Shown here: piece by piece, positions 47,514 through 60,400 of the stretch
Position numbering within the stretch: position 1 is the stretch's first letter
Layout of the letters: the number at the start of each line of letters is the position of its first letter
Source: Struthio camelus
Taxonomy: Eukaryota > Chordata > Aves > Struthioniformes > Struthionidae
NCBI RefSeq assembly: GCF_040807025.1
Contig: NC_090945.1
Coordinates: 76,918,088 to 76,982,087 of the forward strand
DNA: 64,000 nt
Reading direction: 5' to 3'
Notes under the pieces: model-generated
Told to the model about the DNA's origin: nothing
The model's database searches: none
The model's input: only the letters and a program-made list of their open reading frames with translations
Program-made: the position numbers and the translations under genes

Positions 47514-50500
47514 CCGAGGGCGCGCAGGGGCAGCCCGGCGGGCGCGGCGCGTTGCCGGGCAGCAGTTGCCTAAGGCCGGGCGCCGGTCTGTGTCGCCCCC
47601 CCACCCCTCTCCGCCCTGCCGGGCGCGGCGCGGTGCGGCGCGAGGAGCCGGGAGGTGCTGCGGCGCTCCCCTCTGCGCGGGGAAGGAGTCGCCTGTAGAG
47701 CTGGATGCCGTCGGGAGCGGGCGGCGCGGCGTCGGCCTACCCCAGAGGGCAGGCTGAGGGAGACGCGCAGAAGTAATTACCCAGGGAGCGTTATGATGAG
47801 AGGGCTCTTGAACACGCAGCGATGGCGGTACCTAACAGCTGGGAACTGAAGCAAGTCAAGATCTATCCAGAAGCGCAGATAACTAATGAGTGTAGTCAGA
47901 CTTGAGAGCAGCGTTGGTGAAGGTTAGAGAAATGCAGGAGAACTGGAGGTGCTTCAGTCAGTCGACTATCCCTCTGTGTGGTAAACTCCACTCTCACAAG
48001 AAGTCATATGCTTGATCTGGAAGGGTACGGGGATACTCTGTGGCTTGTAGTATGTAGAGGGCCTGATTAGATCTTTAGAAATTATCCTTTTAGGTTTTCT
48101 TTGGATGCCTCTTTGAAGATCTGTATCTCTTAATTTAATCCCACTGTTTATATTAGTGATAGGAAACAATGTCTAGACTTTAAAGTTAACTCATTGTTAG
48201 CCATCTCCTTCATTTTATGTACATGTACTATTACATAATTTTAAGATTGTTGTTTTACGCTTCTTTTAAATAGTGTTGTATAGAATAGTGTCTACCTCAA
48301 GCAGTTGAAGAGTTGGGGGTCTGGAAATATGTTTTCAGAAACACTAAACTTCTCATAGCTGTTATCCGTACCTCCCACTCCCAAGGTATCCAAATGATCA
48401 GAAGAAAAACAGAACCCTGCTACCAGAACCTGAGGGGTGTTTTCAGGAGCTATACACATCTCTGTTTTAGCATGTGGAATCTAGTCTGCTCCCACCCCCT
48501 CCGTTGAAGAAACACACCTCACTTACTTGGTTAGCACCTTCTGGCAATTAATCTTCATTTGCTCACCATTTAGAGAAAAAGGCCGTGGAGATATATGGAA
48601 GCTTGTATGTGAATGCAGGCACTGAAGATGATGGTTTAGTTGCAGAGAGAAGGACACACGCTATGACTGTTTCACGTCTGGAAAGAAGGCTGGACATAGG
48701 TCTGCATACTAAAAAAACTGCCCACAGTGGGATGGTTGTTAGTGTAATTACTAACAATTAGCAAATCATGTCTGAACTTTGAAAATCTTTTCCAAGAATT
48801 GTTCCTGTAACCTAGAACATAAAATATTAAATAAAATCACTTCTCCATCCTGGGACTACATGCTGTTAAAACACAACAGATGTATTTAGATACAAGATGG
48901 CTTCCTTTTATCCTTGTTCAAAGTCTAAACAGTTAGAATTTGCAGGTGCTCTGCAACTGCAAGGTCCAGCCACCTGCCTCACGTATCGTCCTCCCCACAG
49001 CATGTAGTCAGCTGTAAAAACTCTCTATCTTGGCATCTCATTTACCTCTCTTTTCCTTTGCTTGCCCTATTTCTTCCTATCTAGTAAATTAAGTGGGAGA
49101 ACTGATCCATGTTAAAACTAACTCAGGAAAAAAATTACTGCCTTGTTTTGGTATGGATGGTTTCCCTATCCAGTTCCCTGCATAGCTTTAAGAGCAGTGG
49201 TGCTAAGAAAGAAGGTGGTGTTGAGGTCAGGAGCCGTATCCAGGGATTGCGGGAGGGTAAGGCCATTTGTTTCATTAGCAGTTCTGGCTTAAAAGTGCTT
49301 GTGTAACACGGTACAGTGTCACAAGCAGCTTAGGCTGATCAAAGGATGCATTTTATCGTTACAGCTGTTTTGATCTAATGATGAACTCCTGCAGAAGAGT
49401 GCAGTTTCTTTCCCCCCTCCTTCACTGCTGTACCACCCAGTGAGCTGCCCAAGGTCACAGGTTCCTGCTACCCCCTTCCCACCTCTGTCCCACTCTCACC
49501 TGGCATCATACCCAGTAATCGTGACAGCAGAGAGTCTATTCAATCAGCTAACTGGAAAAAAATGATGGAAAAATTGTTGGCGGGGGAGGGCATGTAAAGT
49601 CAGCACAGCCAACTCCCTTGTGGCCAGAGATTGTTAAAGCTGATGCATGGGTGTTAATCTTGCCAGTACAGATTTTGGTATGACCAGCTTCCTGAAGCGA
49701 GTCCTGCCAGCCGCATGGAAGTCAATGCTGGTGTAAAGGCAAAGGTAGGATCGTGCAGGTAGAAGTGTGAGGGAGGGTAGGACTGTGGCAGCCCTAAATT
49801 CAAACAGTTTAAACTACCATGAAATATATATGCAGAAAAAAAACCAAATACAAGCATTTTTTTTATCTCTTTCACATATACTAAAGAAATACACAGTACT
49901 ACAGAAATAAAACATAAAAGAAAATACCAAGAAGTACTTCTGCATTGTCTATATTTTAGACAATAAAAGGCTAGTTTGTTTTTTTCTAGCTTTTATTAGT
50001 TGTCTTACAACATTACAGCTACAACAAAAGGCACAATAATATGAACTACGCTGTTTTTCAGCCTGTGGTATCTCACCCTCTTTGAGGTCGTTGTACTGCT
50101 TGGGAGGGATCTGGGAAAACGGCCAGGAAAGGCAAGCTCGTTACCAGTAGACTTGCATTTGCCACGTGTATGCACACTGGAGAATGCTTATTGGTCCATA
50201 AATAAAAAAGTTGAAAACCACTATCAAATATTTACAGACAGTACAGTGTTCCTGCAAGGAGAATCAAATTCAGTACTGTTGAGGAGGTATAGATGTCCCA
50301 GTTGCTGAGTCATCAGCAATAAGTTGCTTTCCTTAGCAGGCTCAGCAAGAAACAGTATTGGATTCAGCTTAGGTTGTACTGTCTCAAATCAAATCAAATC
50401 AAAGGGAATGTATTTATTTACAAATTATCTTCATTTCGCTTTACTAGGTATCATAAAAATAATATTGTACAATTATTTCTACCTGACATTAGCACTTTTT

Positions 50501-50604
50501 GTTGACCAACAACGTAGAGTTATTTTTGAGAAGCCTATTAAGTTGATGTTACAAATCGGGTATTAAGACATTCATATTTTTCTTTTTAGAGGGTGCACCT
50601 GTTC

Positions 50605-50665
50605 CAGGTAAACAGTTGCAGGCCAGTTTTCTCACCTATAAGATGGAACGGTAATATCTAAATGG
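50605..50665 (+). mobile_element. MIR-like SINE remnant
   Basis: 'CAGTTTTCTCACCTATAAGATGG' followed by 'GGTAATATCTA' follows the MIR core order (cagtttcctcatctgtaaaatgg...ataata). It is short and decayed. Confidence 0.25.
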
Positions 50666-52961
50666 GTCTCTCCCTGTTTGCCTGCCAGAACATCAGTTTG
50701 TTCGTTGGGCATTTTGGGGTAGGACTTGCTTCCCTACTGTGACTGTTCACTTTCGTCTCACCCAGACCTTTTAGTCCACTTCTCTGGCAAAGCTCTGGTT
50801 CCTCTAAATAAAATAATCCCTGTATGTGAATTCTCCACTAGTTTTTCCATGGGCCTTGAAAAGGAAGCCTAAGCCTTCAAACTTCTTTCTCAGATGCCAG
50901 GAAAGTCTGTCCCTGCAAAGTGCTGCTGATTAAGTCTTGCTGTACAAGACTTAAGGAGAAGGAAGAAGGGAGGGCAGATGTAGGTAAATACAAATCATCT
51001 TTACAAAAAGAAAACTAGAAAAGTCCTAAAAGTTATGTTCGTACTGACATGCCAGACTCTCTCCTGGTGCTGGTAAAAGGAGTTACACCTATGTAGCATT
51101 ACTATTGAAAAGTCTGTGAGAAAATTGTCCTTGAAACTATTAAAATGAAATGCCTTTGGTCTTTGTAAATGACCTAATGGGTTATCTTAATTTCAGCTGC
51201 CTATAACAACATTAACATCTCATGATTTAGGTGTAGTATTACTACAGTTGGTCAGTGTAGTTAAGGTTATGCCAAAAGTACTTTAAAAACTTTGAAGAAC
51301 CTGAGGTCAAAACCACAGGGGAGAGTTACCTTTTAATTTTATTGATTTATGTAACAAAGGAGAATCTTTCTGATTATCTGAAAAATGATATATGGCAATG
51401 ATCTTTCAGGTCTGAAAAACATTTGATGAAACAACTACATAGAGAAAAAAACACATTCTGGTCTACTTTCCTCTCCCTCCACAATCAAAAACACATCTGA
51501 GGTTTATTTGAGCTAAATAATAAAAATTCAGAGAACTAAAGCAGCAGGTGGGGAAAGGGCAGAACAGCTGAAACAGACTGATATTAAACGTTGCCAGATT
51601 TTAATCTCTTAAACAGAGGCCACTTTTGCTTTCAGCTTAAAAAAAATAGTGACTTTATACTCACTAAAGGAAAAAGGCATAGGAAGATTGTTGCACAATA
51701 TTGAGATTAAATATAAATCTAGTTTCATGGCTCAGGCTGACTAATAAGAGAAGGGAGTGGAGGTGCAATGATTGCTTTAGCTAAAGCAAAGTAACCAATT
51801 CACTTTTTCTTTCAATAATGTTACAACACTGTTTGTGGGAGGCTTGGGGTTTATTTTCCGAAATCGTTTTCCAAATAAAGCTGATTCTAACTGAAACATT
51901 AATGACTTAATAAATCATCATGTGCCTTCTAGCTGTATGTTCTCTACAAGCTGCTTGCATGCTAATTATGGTGTTGTTAGAGCTGCTGAGATAGTTTTTA
52001 GCTGCTCTCTAATGGCATCTTCATCATTTAGTAGTAAAAGAAGGAAAAGTGCCAGTAATGTAAGTAATACCTTTCGAAGAGACTAATGAGAGTTACTTCT
52101 GGATTTAAAAACAGACCCACAAGAAAGAAAAAAAAAAAAAACAGGGCAACTTCAAGGTAATCAAGAAAGGGCTGAAAGACATCTAAGATAAACGTGAAGC
52201 TTTGTAGTGTTAGAATATCAACTTTTGAAGTAATTTAAATCACATTTAATTTTAAAAGGCGCATTTTCAGTAGTACTCTCATGGTTAGGGTGTGGCTGGC
52301 ATTTATTTGGAAAAATAAATTAATATGTAAGTGTAAGTCAAAACACAGCTAAATCACTGAAGCTTTAGACAGCTGGCACATCTTTCATTATTGGTCCTGT
52401 AAGAAGATCCTTGAGTAAGTTTACAGGAAGGAGACTTGTTCTTTTTTCTATGTTCAGGTGGATACCATTCACATCAATGGCCTTCATTCAGTGGATCTCC
52501 ATAACTCCATCCGTGCAAAAAGCTTTCAGGGTCAGAATTTAAGTGCATATCAAGTTTCCAATAAAAGAACCAACTGTGTTGTATTTGTGTACAAGCCTCA
52601 AAGTGCTTGTTAAAAGGCAGAAAAAGTGATTACTCAAAGAAGGATTAGGCACTTTTCCCTGCTTTTTGTGCAGACACTTATTACTGTCATTTCTGTACAA
52701 AATATACCAACTTCAATAACATTAGGCAGGAGTTGCATTGAAAGGGATTCTTTCGTATTTCTAAGATTATCTGCCCAGTAGGGCCATGTCATGAACCTCG
52801 AGAGGTTGGATTACCTGCTTCCAGGATAACTAGATCTTCTAGAAATGGAATACAAGTGATAGATAGTAATGACCATGCTGTATTCAAGATAAAGGAATGG
52901 AGGTCTTGTGGGAGTAGATTTTGGGGTTGGCTATGCTACAAGACTTTTTTAGTATCCTAAG

Positions 52962-53030
52962 CTCACTGACCCTCATCACTTCATTCTACCAGTTTTAAAG
53001 TGAGATAAAATGCTATCTACTCTGCAAAAA
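52962..53030 (+). mobile_element. MIR-like SINE remnant
   Basis: 'TCACTGACCCTCATCACTTC', then 'CAGTTTTAAAGTGAGATAAA' and 'ATGCTATCTACTCTGCA' parallel the MIR 3' half. A weak call from one short match. Confidence 0.25.
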
Positions 53031-54104
53031 GTTTTAGCAATATTTTTAATTTGGCAACATTTTATTAACATCTTAATATTCTCCTATAACATAGTAACAT
53101 TTTAATATTTGGCATTTAGTACGTACTTTGAGTTTTTACATTTAAAGAACTATGAGCTCTCCTATTTAAGGAGCTGCAAACACTGTTGTCTCAAGCACTC
53201 CTATTGCCAGAAAAAAATTCCTTGACTGCAGCACAGTGAATATTTAGTAAGCTGAAAATTCTTAGGACATCACAGGATTTGCTTGCTGCTAAGTGACGTA
53301 TTTAATATTCAGAACAATCAGGAACAATTCTTTAATTCTTTATGTTAGGCAGTGCTCAGATGCCTGACATATGTAAATTCTACCTAAAAGTATTTCAATT
53401 TAGAATAATTTAAACACAAGGAATATAAAATTCAATTCATTTAGTTGTCATCTGGGTTAAAAGACATTCAGATGAGGAATTTTGCTAAACAACATTGCTA
53501 CTCGTGTGAGAAACGTGAATGAAAGATATCGTAAGCTTCAGACCTCTCCCACCAAGTTTTCATCTGAAGTTAAGCTTTAATCTCTAGCTTCTCTAGGAAA
53601 TCACATAGGAATGATTTCTACTCAAAATTCCATGCACATACATGTTCACTATTCCTGTCTGCATTCCTGTTGCATGGAACTCTGCATGGAACAGGTTGAC
53701 CAGCAGATGTCACCAAATCCATCACAGTTGCAACTTCACAAGTCTTCAACAAAAAAATCCCCCACACTTTTGAACTTTTCAAAGCATGACACACTAGAGT
53801 CCTTGAATATTCTCATTGCTTATTTACATTCATATAAAAACTGTGAAGTTCTGATCTAGACAATGGTCCACATGCTTCTGACAAAAGGCAGTGTGTAGCA
53901 CCTTCATTGTCACTGAAGAGTAACTGCCTGGGTAACAGATCACACCTTTCACGATACACTATCTATTGACTGACAATCCCTTGTTGAAACTTTTATTTTC
54001 AAAACCACCCTAGTATTTTTTCCTAAAAGAGCAATCTTCCCACAAATATCACTTTTTGTTGTAAGTTCAGACAGAAAATAGACTTTAAAATAAAACAAGC
54101 AACT

Positions 54105-54132
54105 CCCCCCCCCCCCCCACACACACACACAC
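54105..54132. repeat. (C)14(AC)7 simple repeat
   Basis: Fourteen C run directly into seven AC units. Confidence 0.9.
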
Positions 54133-55639
54133 CATTTTCCAATACTGGTTATCAATTATTTTGACTTGCGCATTCCCAACCTCACAAACTGCATTTTTTG
54201 GCATGCCAAACAGCACTTTTACACTTCTCCCTAAACTATTTTAGAGATGAGGAGCTTGTAATAGGTTGCATATGGAAGAGGTTGAGTTGTGATGAAGGAG
54301 AGAAGAGAGGCATGTAAGACAGACTATAAGCCATGCTCTAGCTGTGTTGCACAATGCTTTCCCTCCCTCCAACATCAGAAGTTTAGCTTCATCTAATTTT
54401 GCTTACAACAGTCTAGAATAGCATGTAGGAGCAAGGTGACAAGCGATTGCAGCTTGATATGGAACCTTTCTACCTCTCCCTGGAGGGCTGAAGGGATCAT
54501 CTAGCATGCCCCATCTACCTCCTACCCTGCCTTCCGGAGATTTCAGAGAAATCGACTAAGCTATGTTGACACTTCTGAATAGAAGGGCTGTTAAGTGCTG
54601 GGAAATAGAAAGGTTGTCTTTTCCCCAGAAAGCTCGTAGAAAAGTCCTTTGGAGACTGGGCTTCCTTGCTCAACACATACATCCCTCTTCCTCCGAGAGG
54701 CTCTTTATTACGGTCATACTTGCATTTTGTGTTCATAGATAAAATGACTGTTTTAATCCTCAACTCTACATACAAGAAACTCTGAAGTGAATGGAAAATG
54801 GGTAATTTCCACACCCAGTCATGGTTGTCCAATCCGGTGACTGGAATGCCAGATTTCTGAAAGCGTTCCCTACATGAAGTTTTACTTCTTAACATGGTTG
54901 ACAATCACCGTCAGAAGAATCAATTACTATCTGACACAACTACAAATAAAAGCATTAAAACACATACTCATGAAGTTCAATGAGACTGCACAAAGTCAGA
55001 TAACTTGCATTAAAAGTTTATCAACTTCAGAAACATGTATTTATAAAAAATGAAATTAACACAATTACATATTTGCAAATTTTGTATTACACAGGTAAAG
55101 ACAGTGTTTTGTTTTGTACATTGAATTGGATTACATAAGTATTTCTACAGTTTAAAAATCTTACAAGTATATGGTTACAAAACAAACAAACAAAATGCTA
55201 TTACATATGAATAGGACCCCAAAGATAGTATATCGTAAGTATGGTTGTCCTGATGCAATGATATCAGGTATTTCCAGGCAGAGCAGAATTTACTCAGCAG
55301 ACAGTAAATATACTGTATGATGCCAGAACTTGCTCTGCCTAATATTTTGGCTCATTGGCTGACCAGCGATTCATATCAGAAAAGTACTGAACCAGGGATA
55401 CTCATTTAAAACAAGGAATTATTAAAACCTATTAAAATATCTGTTATCTCCAACAGATTCTGAAATTTAAGTACTGCACATGCTTTCATTTATGTTTACA
55501 ACACCTTTTACAGTGGGAGCAGAGATCAAGCGACTGATATTGTGCACGTCCGTCTCTCTCACAGAAGAGCCAGAATTTCTTGCCTTGATTTCTCTATATA
55601 TGACCCTAATGTTACATCTCCTGATTAGGGCAAATTCCC

Positions 55640-57268
55640 TTAAGGATATATTATAAATCTTATTTTATTGTCTTCATAAACAAAAAAATTATTCTGTAAT
55701 GTCTTTGTTTAGGTTCTTAAAGTTGTGACCATTTAACTGAAATGAAATTAAAAGTGACACGTATAAACTTTGTAAAGGTAACCAACAAAAGAAGTTTATG
55801 GTATGGATTCAGACTCAGGAACTAAATAACCTCTACTCCTGTTTTAGAAATTGCAAAAAAAAATTACTACAAGTCTTGTAAACATTGTTAGAGATAAAAA
55901 CATTATTAACAGTACTTTTGAATTAGGAAAGTTGTTTAAAAGGTTATTAAAATAGATATCCTCTCTTTATGAAAATTCATGAATGGTATAATTTCAACGT
56001 AAGCATCAAGTCCTTGGTTCTAGGATACCTGCCCCCAAAATATTTGAAAAGAAAGCTTACAAGCACCTTCCTAATGCATATCATTAATGCTACAGTTTGT
56101 TCAGTGCTGATAATACATTAAAACCAGATTTTATTTTGCACGCAACTACAAACCAAGTAGCAATTTTAATAATGGAAAAATTATTAGAGATTTACAGAAT
56201 AGGGCAATATGCTTTGCCCTAGAACAGAAAAGAATGATGATCTGACAACCTGATCCAAGAAACTGACCAGGAAGTTTTATGGGGTATATTCATTAGTGAT
56301 TGTAGCATCACACTTAGGGTTCTAGATTTCTTCTTTTTATGTATTTAATTTTAAACCTTTTATGATAGCAATATGAGAGACAATTGCTAGTCAGAATTTG
56401 GGGTATTCATAAGACTCTTCTCCCTCATTAAACTAATTTATTCCTTTTTTCTTTTCTCATACCCATTGCAATATTAGTGGCACCTACCCATGCAGTTCCA
56501 AACTAGCAAGTGAGGCTCCTATGAAAGCCAAATTAATATTATACCATGCCTATTACTTAATGCTGTGCATTTCAGATATGTGGGATACCATACCCGTATC
56601 AGTTGGACAGTTCCCTGATAGCAATCATTGCAGACACTGGAATCAGAAGTTACATGTATGTATGGAGTGGCTTTAAAAAAAGAAAAAAAAAGCCGCATTT
56701 CTTGATCATCTTTACCTAGAGTAAACCAAATTATTTGCATAAAAGTCTACATTATTTACAAGTCAACAATACAATTAAAAGAAAAAAAATACACATTTCA
56801 GCCTCTCAGTTAAGCACCAGTACTGACTAAAAGAGCAATGCCTCCAAGTCAGAGTATTAGTATTCCCCGTCACAAGTGAATTATGATGTACTTTTAGAAG
56901 TTTCTCTTTTCCGTATAGGTTATATCCACAACTTTTTTTTGTTCACATCTATCCTACGCGTTCTGAGGAGATTAGTAATAGCAGCAGTTTTATAAAAGGT
57001 GCAGGTATCACAGACAGCTTTCACAGCATAATCAGTTCAGATCTTTTTAAGAGAAAGGGCCATAAAATCCACTGATCTGGATTGCAAAGTTTACCAAGAG
57101 TTCATTAAACAAAGTCTATATACAACCCACATGAGAACAAACGGTTGAAACAGACTCAGTTTCTGTGTGCAAACAACAGGTAGTCCAACAGTGCCATATG
57201 TCCACATTTAATTCGGAGACAGCGGGGAGCCCGTTTTTCCTCAGCATCAGTGAGTTATGCCAGCCACG
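55640..57268 (-). other. SH3BP2: SH3BP2 3' UTR (3' end uncertain)
   Basis: Sequence following the stop codon at 57269. Minus-strand AATAAA signals occur at 56437-56442, 56130-56135 and 55664-55669; any could be used, and longer forms are possible. The 55664 signal is taken as the boundary only because no further AATAAA was found down to about 54900. No transcript data are available. Confidence 0.35.
55664..55669 (-). terminator. Candidate SH3BP2 poly(A) signal AATAAA
   Basis: A canonical hexamer on the minus strand about 1.6 kb after the stop codon. It competes with AATAAA at 56130 and 56437. Confidence 0.3.
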
Positions 57269-57406
57269 TCATCTTGGTTTAGAGTAACCATAAGGACACT
57301 GAAGAATTAGGCTGTCATGACTAGGTAAGACATGAGTGCTGTAGTATTCAACCAAACTTCCCATGTTCAAAAACATGATTTCTGCATCCAGGTAAAACCT
57401 GCAATC
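57269..57406 (-). CDS. SH3BP2: SH3BP2 last coding exon
   Basis: The acceptor is TACAACAG at 57407. It reads [20 protein letters not shown] and on to [21 protein letters not shown], then TGA at 57269-57271. This is the C-terminal half of the SH2 domain; the protein ends just past it, as in mammals. Confidence 0.96.
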   Translation of the reverse strand, partial: DCRFYLDAEIMFLNMGSLVEYYSTHVLPSHDSLILQCPYGYSKPR

Positions 57407-60400
57407 CTGTTGTAGAACAAAAACATATGTAATCGTTCGCAGAAATTTTTCCTACTCACGGTGTTAGGAAAGTTTTTCAGGCGTTGGAACTGAGGAGCCC
57501 TTTCAAGCAAGCAAAAAGGCAACAATAGCCTTGCAAGCTATTCATTCATGCACATGTAAGTCCATAGTGGACTTGGGTATTTAATAGTCCTTCCTTCAGG
57601 ATTTGACTGGAGCTGAAATTTGGAGCTGAAATTTAGATCTGAACACTACAGCTACTTCATCTTTTGCACAATATAGCAAATGAAAAGCTCAGATCTGAGT
57701 ACTCAAACTCTCATCCTAGAACAAATGTTTGTAAATCAATTTATTTTTACTTTTGGAACTAGGAAGCTAGACTTTGACTTGTTAGTTCTGGTACACACAC
57801 ACACACACACTTCCTATCTAGTACAGCTACTAACCTTTTCAAAGATTCTGTAGTTTCTCACTTTTTCTGCAGATTCATCCCATACAACCAATACCTTGAA
57901 AAATAAAAATGCAGCATGGTCAGTCTATGTTAATAAGCCTTTGTAAGTCAATGCATTGTTAAGGAATTAGTTATAATCAGTTGCCCAGCCTATACAATTT
58001 TCACTCAAATTATGATAGCGATTGCCTTAGATTTCCTTGCTTTTAAGAAGTCAAGCATCTAAATTGTTAAGTACTTTACCATACATAAGATACAATATCT
58101 CTAAATCAAGACTGTTAGCTGCCGTATTTTTTGGTAGATTCAGCTATTGCAAGTTACCTTTCCAGGCTTAGTAGATGAGTTCCTAATACAGTATAATCCA
58201 TTTTGTGGTTGTCCTCTTGGGCTAGTAGCTTTAAATGCCCTAAAAATACAGCAATGACTTATGTTAGCATTTTCTGAATCAGATAAATAGGATGCATAGA
58301 GTCTTAAAGTTTTTAGTACTATCTCTATTTCTGTCATACTAATTCATAGCCTATCATATCTGACAGAACTTTATTGTTCTAGAATCTGAACTTGCAATGC
58401 AGTTCTGAAAAATCTGGCTTTCTGTCCCATCTAGCACCCTGGCACAACAACCTTTTCCAGATGGAACAATCACTTTGGAAGTACAACGCACGCTCAACTG
58501 ATACATGAGCGCTGAATTAACTCCCCTAAAAAGCAATTTTCTTAACATCGGGGGATTAAAATACTACTCTTGTTTCTAAACACAAGTTATGCCTCCCACA
58601 AAATGATTTTTCTGGACTACTGCTCAGCAGTTTTTTGTAGGATTTTTAAGCAACTGTTGTAAAGTTACATCTACCTTTCAACTTCGAAGGATTCAGAGGT
58701 ATTAAGAAATACTGAATTAGGTAGCTCGACCTGTAAGAAAATACAAGTTAAAAAAAAAAAAATCACTATATGTAAGAGAAACTCAAAATGCTAGCAACTT
58801 TTTATGCAAATATGTCACAGCCATCACTATCTGAATTTGTTAATGGTGCATTAATATGTACTTTATGCTTCTTTCTTCTATAAGAAATATTAAAATCTAA
58901 GATTTGTCAAGGCATTCTTTAAAGCTGAGAATCATGCAGTACTCCTTTCATAAAGTTCCCTTTTCCCACAAGAGGCACTTGAGGAGCCCCCTTGAAGTAT
59001 TGATAAACAAGAAAAATAATTGTCTTTGAGAAAGGACCATCTGCTTGATCTTACTTTTTCATAGTCCTCATCAGAATCATCAGCAGGTTGGTTTGGCTTG
59101 GCAGGTAGTGCTGGTTTTTCAAATGAAAAGCTTCTGAAACTCTGCCCATCTGGTGGTGATCTCCTGGCAGAAACAGAACAAAAACTGAAGGACATGTCTT
59201 CAGGAAAACAAAACAAATATACGCAAAACACTGAAGGGATAATAAAAGTAGAACTGAAGAGCAAGTTTCAGTTTAGGGCTTATCTCAGAATAACAGAATA
59301 ATTTAGGTTTGAAAGGACCTCGGGAGGTGGAAGGAGGTTGGGACCTCTTATTTAGTCCAACTTCACGTACAAAGCAGGTCCTACTAGATCGGGTAGTTCA
59401 GGGTTGCGTCCAGTCAAGTTTTGTGCATCTCCGAGGACCAAGATTCCATAGCATCTCTGGGGCAACTTCTGCTGGTGCTTGACCACCCTCATGGCAAAAA
59501 GTTTTTCCTAGTATTTAGCTGCAATTTTACTGGTTGCGACTTGTCTGTTGCCTTTCATCCTATCACAGTGCACCTCTGAAGAGGGTCTCACTTTGCTTTT
59601 CCTCATACCCTCCCCGTTAAGTAGTTGTAGACGGCAGCAAAATCTCCCATTAGCCTTTCTTAAGGTTAAGCAAATCCAGTTCTGTCAGCCTCTCCTCATG
59701 TTATATGCTGCAAGCCATCAAACATCGTGGTGGCCTCCACTGGACTCATTTCAGTATATCAACATCTTTCTTGTACTGTCTTTAACAGGGTTTATTATTC
59801 ATTCTTCAGAACTGCTGTGCAATCTGATAGATGAAGATATCTTCATCTGCCTCACCACTATAGCTAGTCCCAAATCCCTTACTAAAGGGGATCTCATCAT
59901 AACACAAAACATACATTTCCTGTCTCGATCGAAGGCTAAAAGTCTTTTTGTAGTTCACTTAAGTTCTGACATAAAGGCTTCTTACTCACTACAATCAAAG
60001 GTTTTTAAGTCTTCAAGACATACCCTCCAAAAAAGAACTACTGAATTTTAGTGTATTTATTTTTTTAAAAAAATCTAGTTTGCCTACTATTTCTTTTTGA
60101 ACCGTTTCAGAAGCTAAACTGGTTGCAAAGTTTTCAAATACCAAATACCAAGGCAAAAGAGCACAATACAAAGGGGAAGAGAGGAACGGTGCAGGGAAGA
60201 GGAACAGTCATTGTTGTAGATCTGATAAATAATCGGTCTGTCAACTGGCTAACAAATATGCAGTGGAAAATTTGATGCAGGACTGTAATTTCATACTTAC
60301 TGTAACTGGGGACATAAAGACTTCTCTGGTCTAGGCTTGAATCCTGGCACAGGGGGCTGGTGGGCTGGCACAGGGGGCTGGTGGGCTGGCACAGGGGGCT

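Larger units (their letters stand above)
46400..47900. promoter_or_regulatory. ADD1: CpG island at the ADD1 promoter
   Basis: GC content and CpG density rise sharply here against AT-rich surroundings, with long C/G runs, GCGCGCGC stretches and many CCGCC boxes. It overlaps the predicted ADD1 exon 1, as expected of a housekeeping promoter. The island continues about 500 bases upstream of the ADD1 start, so divergent transcription is possible. Open frames of 60-156 codons on both strands are low-complexity Pro/Arg/Ala/Ser or Gly-rich readings and are not called as genes. Confidence 0.9.
47900..55630. other. Intergenic region between ADD1 and SH3BP2
   Basis: AT-rich sequence upstream of ADD1 and downstream of SH3BP2. 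No gene was recognised; the longest open frame (129 codons, minus, 54515-54904) has no recognisable similarity. Two weak MIR-like stretches and one C/CA microsatellite were noted. Part of the upper end may belong to a longer SH3BP2 3' UTR. Confidence 0.65.

Noticed and set aside
46325..47699. Many overlapping open frames of 60-156 codons in the CpG island on both strands
   Set aside because: They are low-complexity Pro/Arg/Ala/Ser or Gly readings caused by scarcity of stop codons in GC-rich DNA, without recognisable domains.
54515..54904. 129-codon minus-strand open frame between the genes
   Set aside because: No similarity to a known protein is recognisable, there are no splice-consistent neighbours, and it lies in AT-rich intergenic sequence; likely chance.
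59548..60051. 167-codon plus-strand open frame
   Set aside because: Its first half reads the antisense of the CR1 fragment, and the rest has no recognisable domain.
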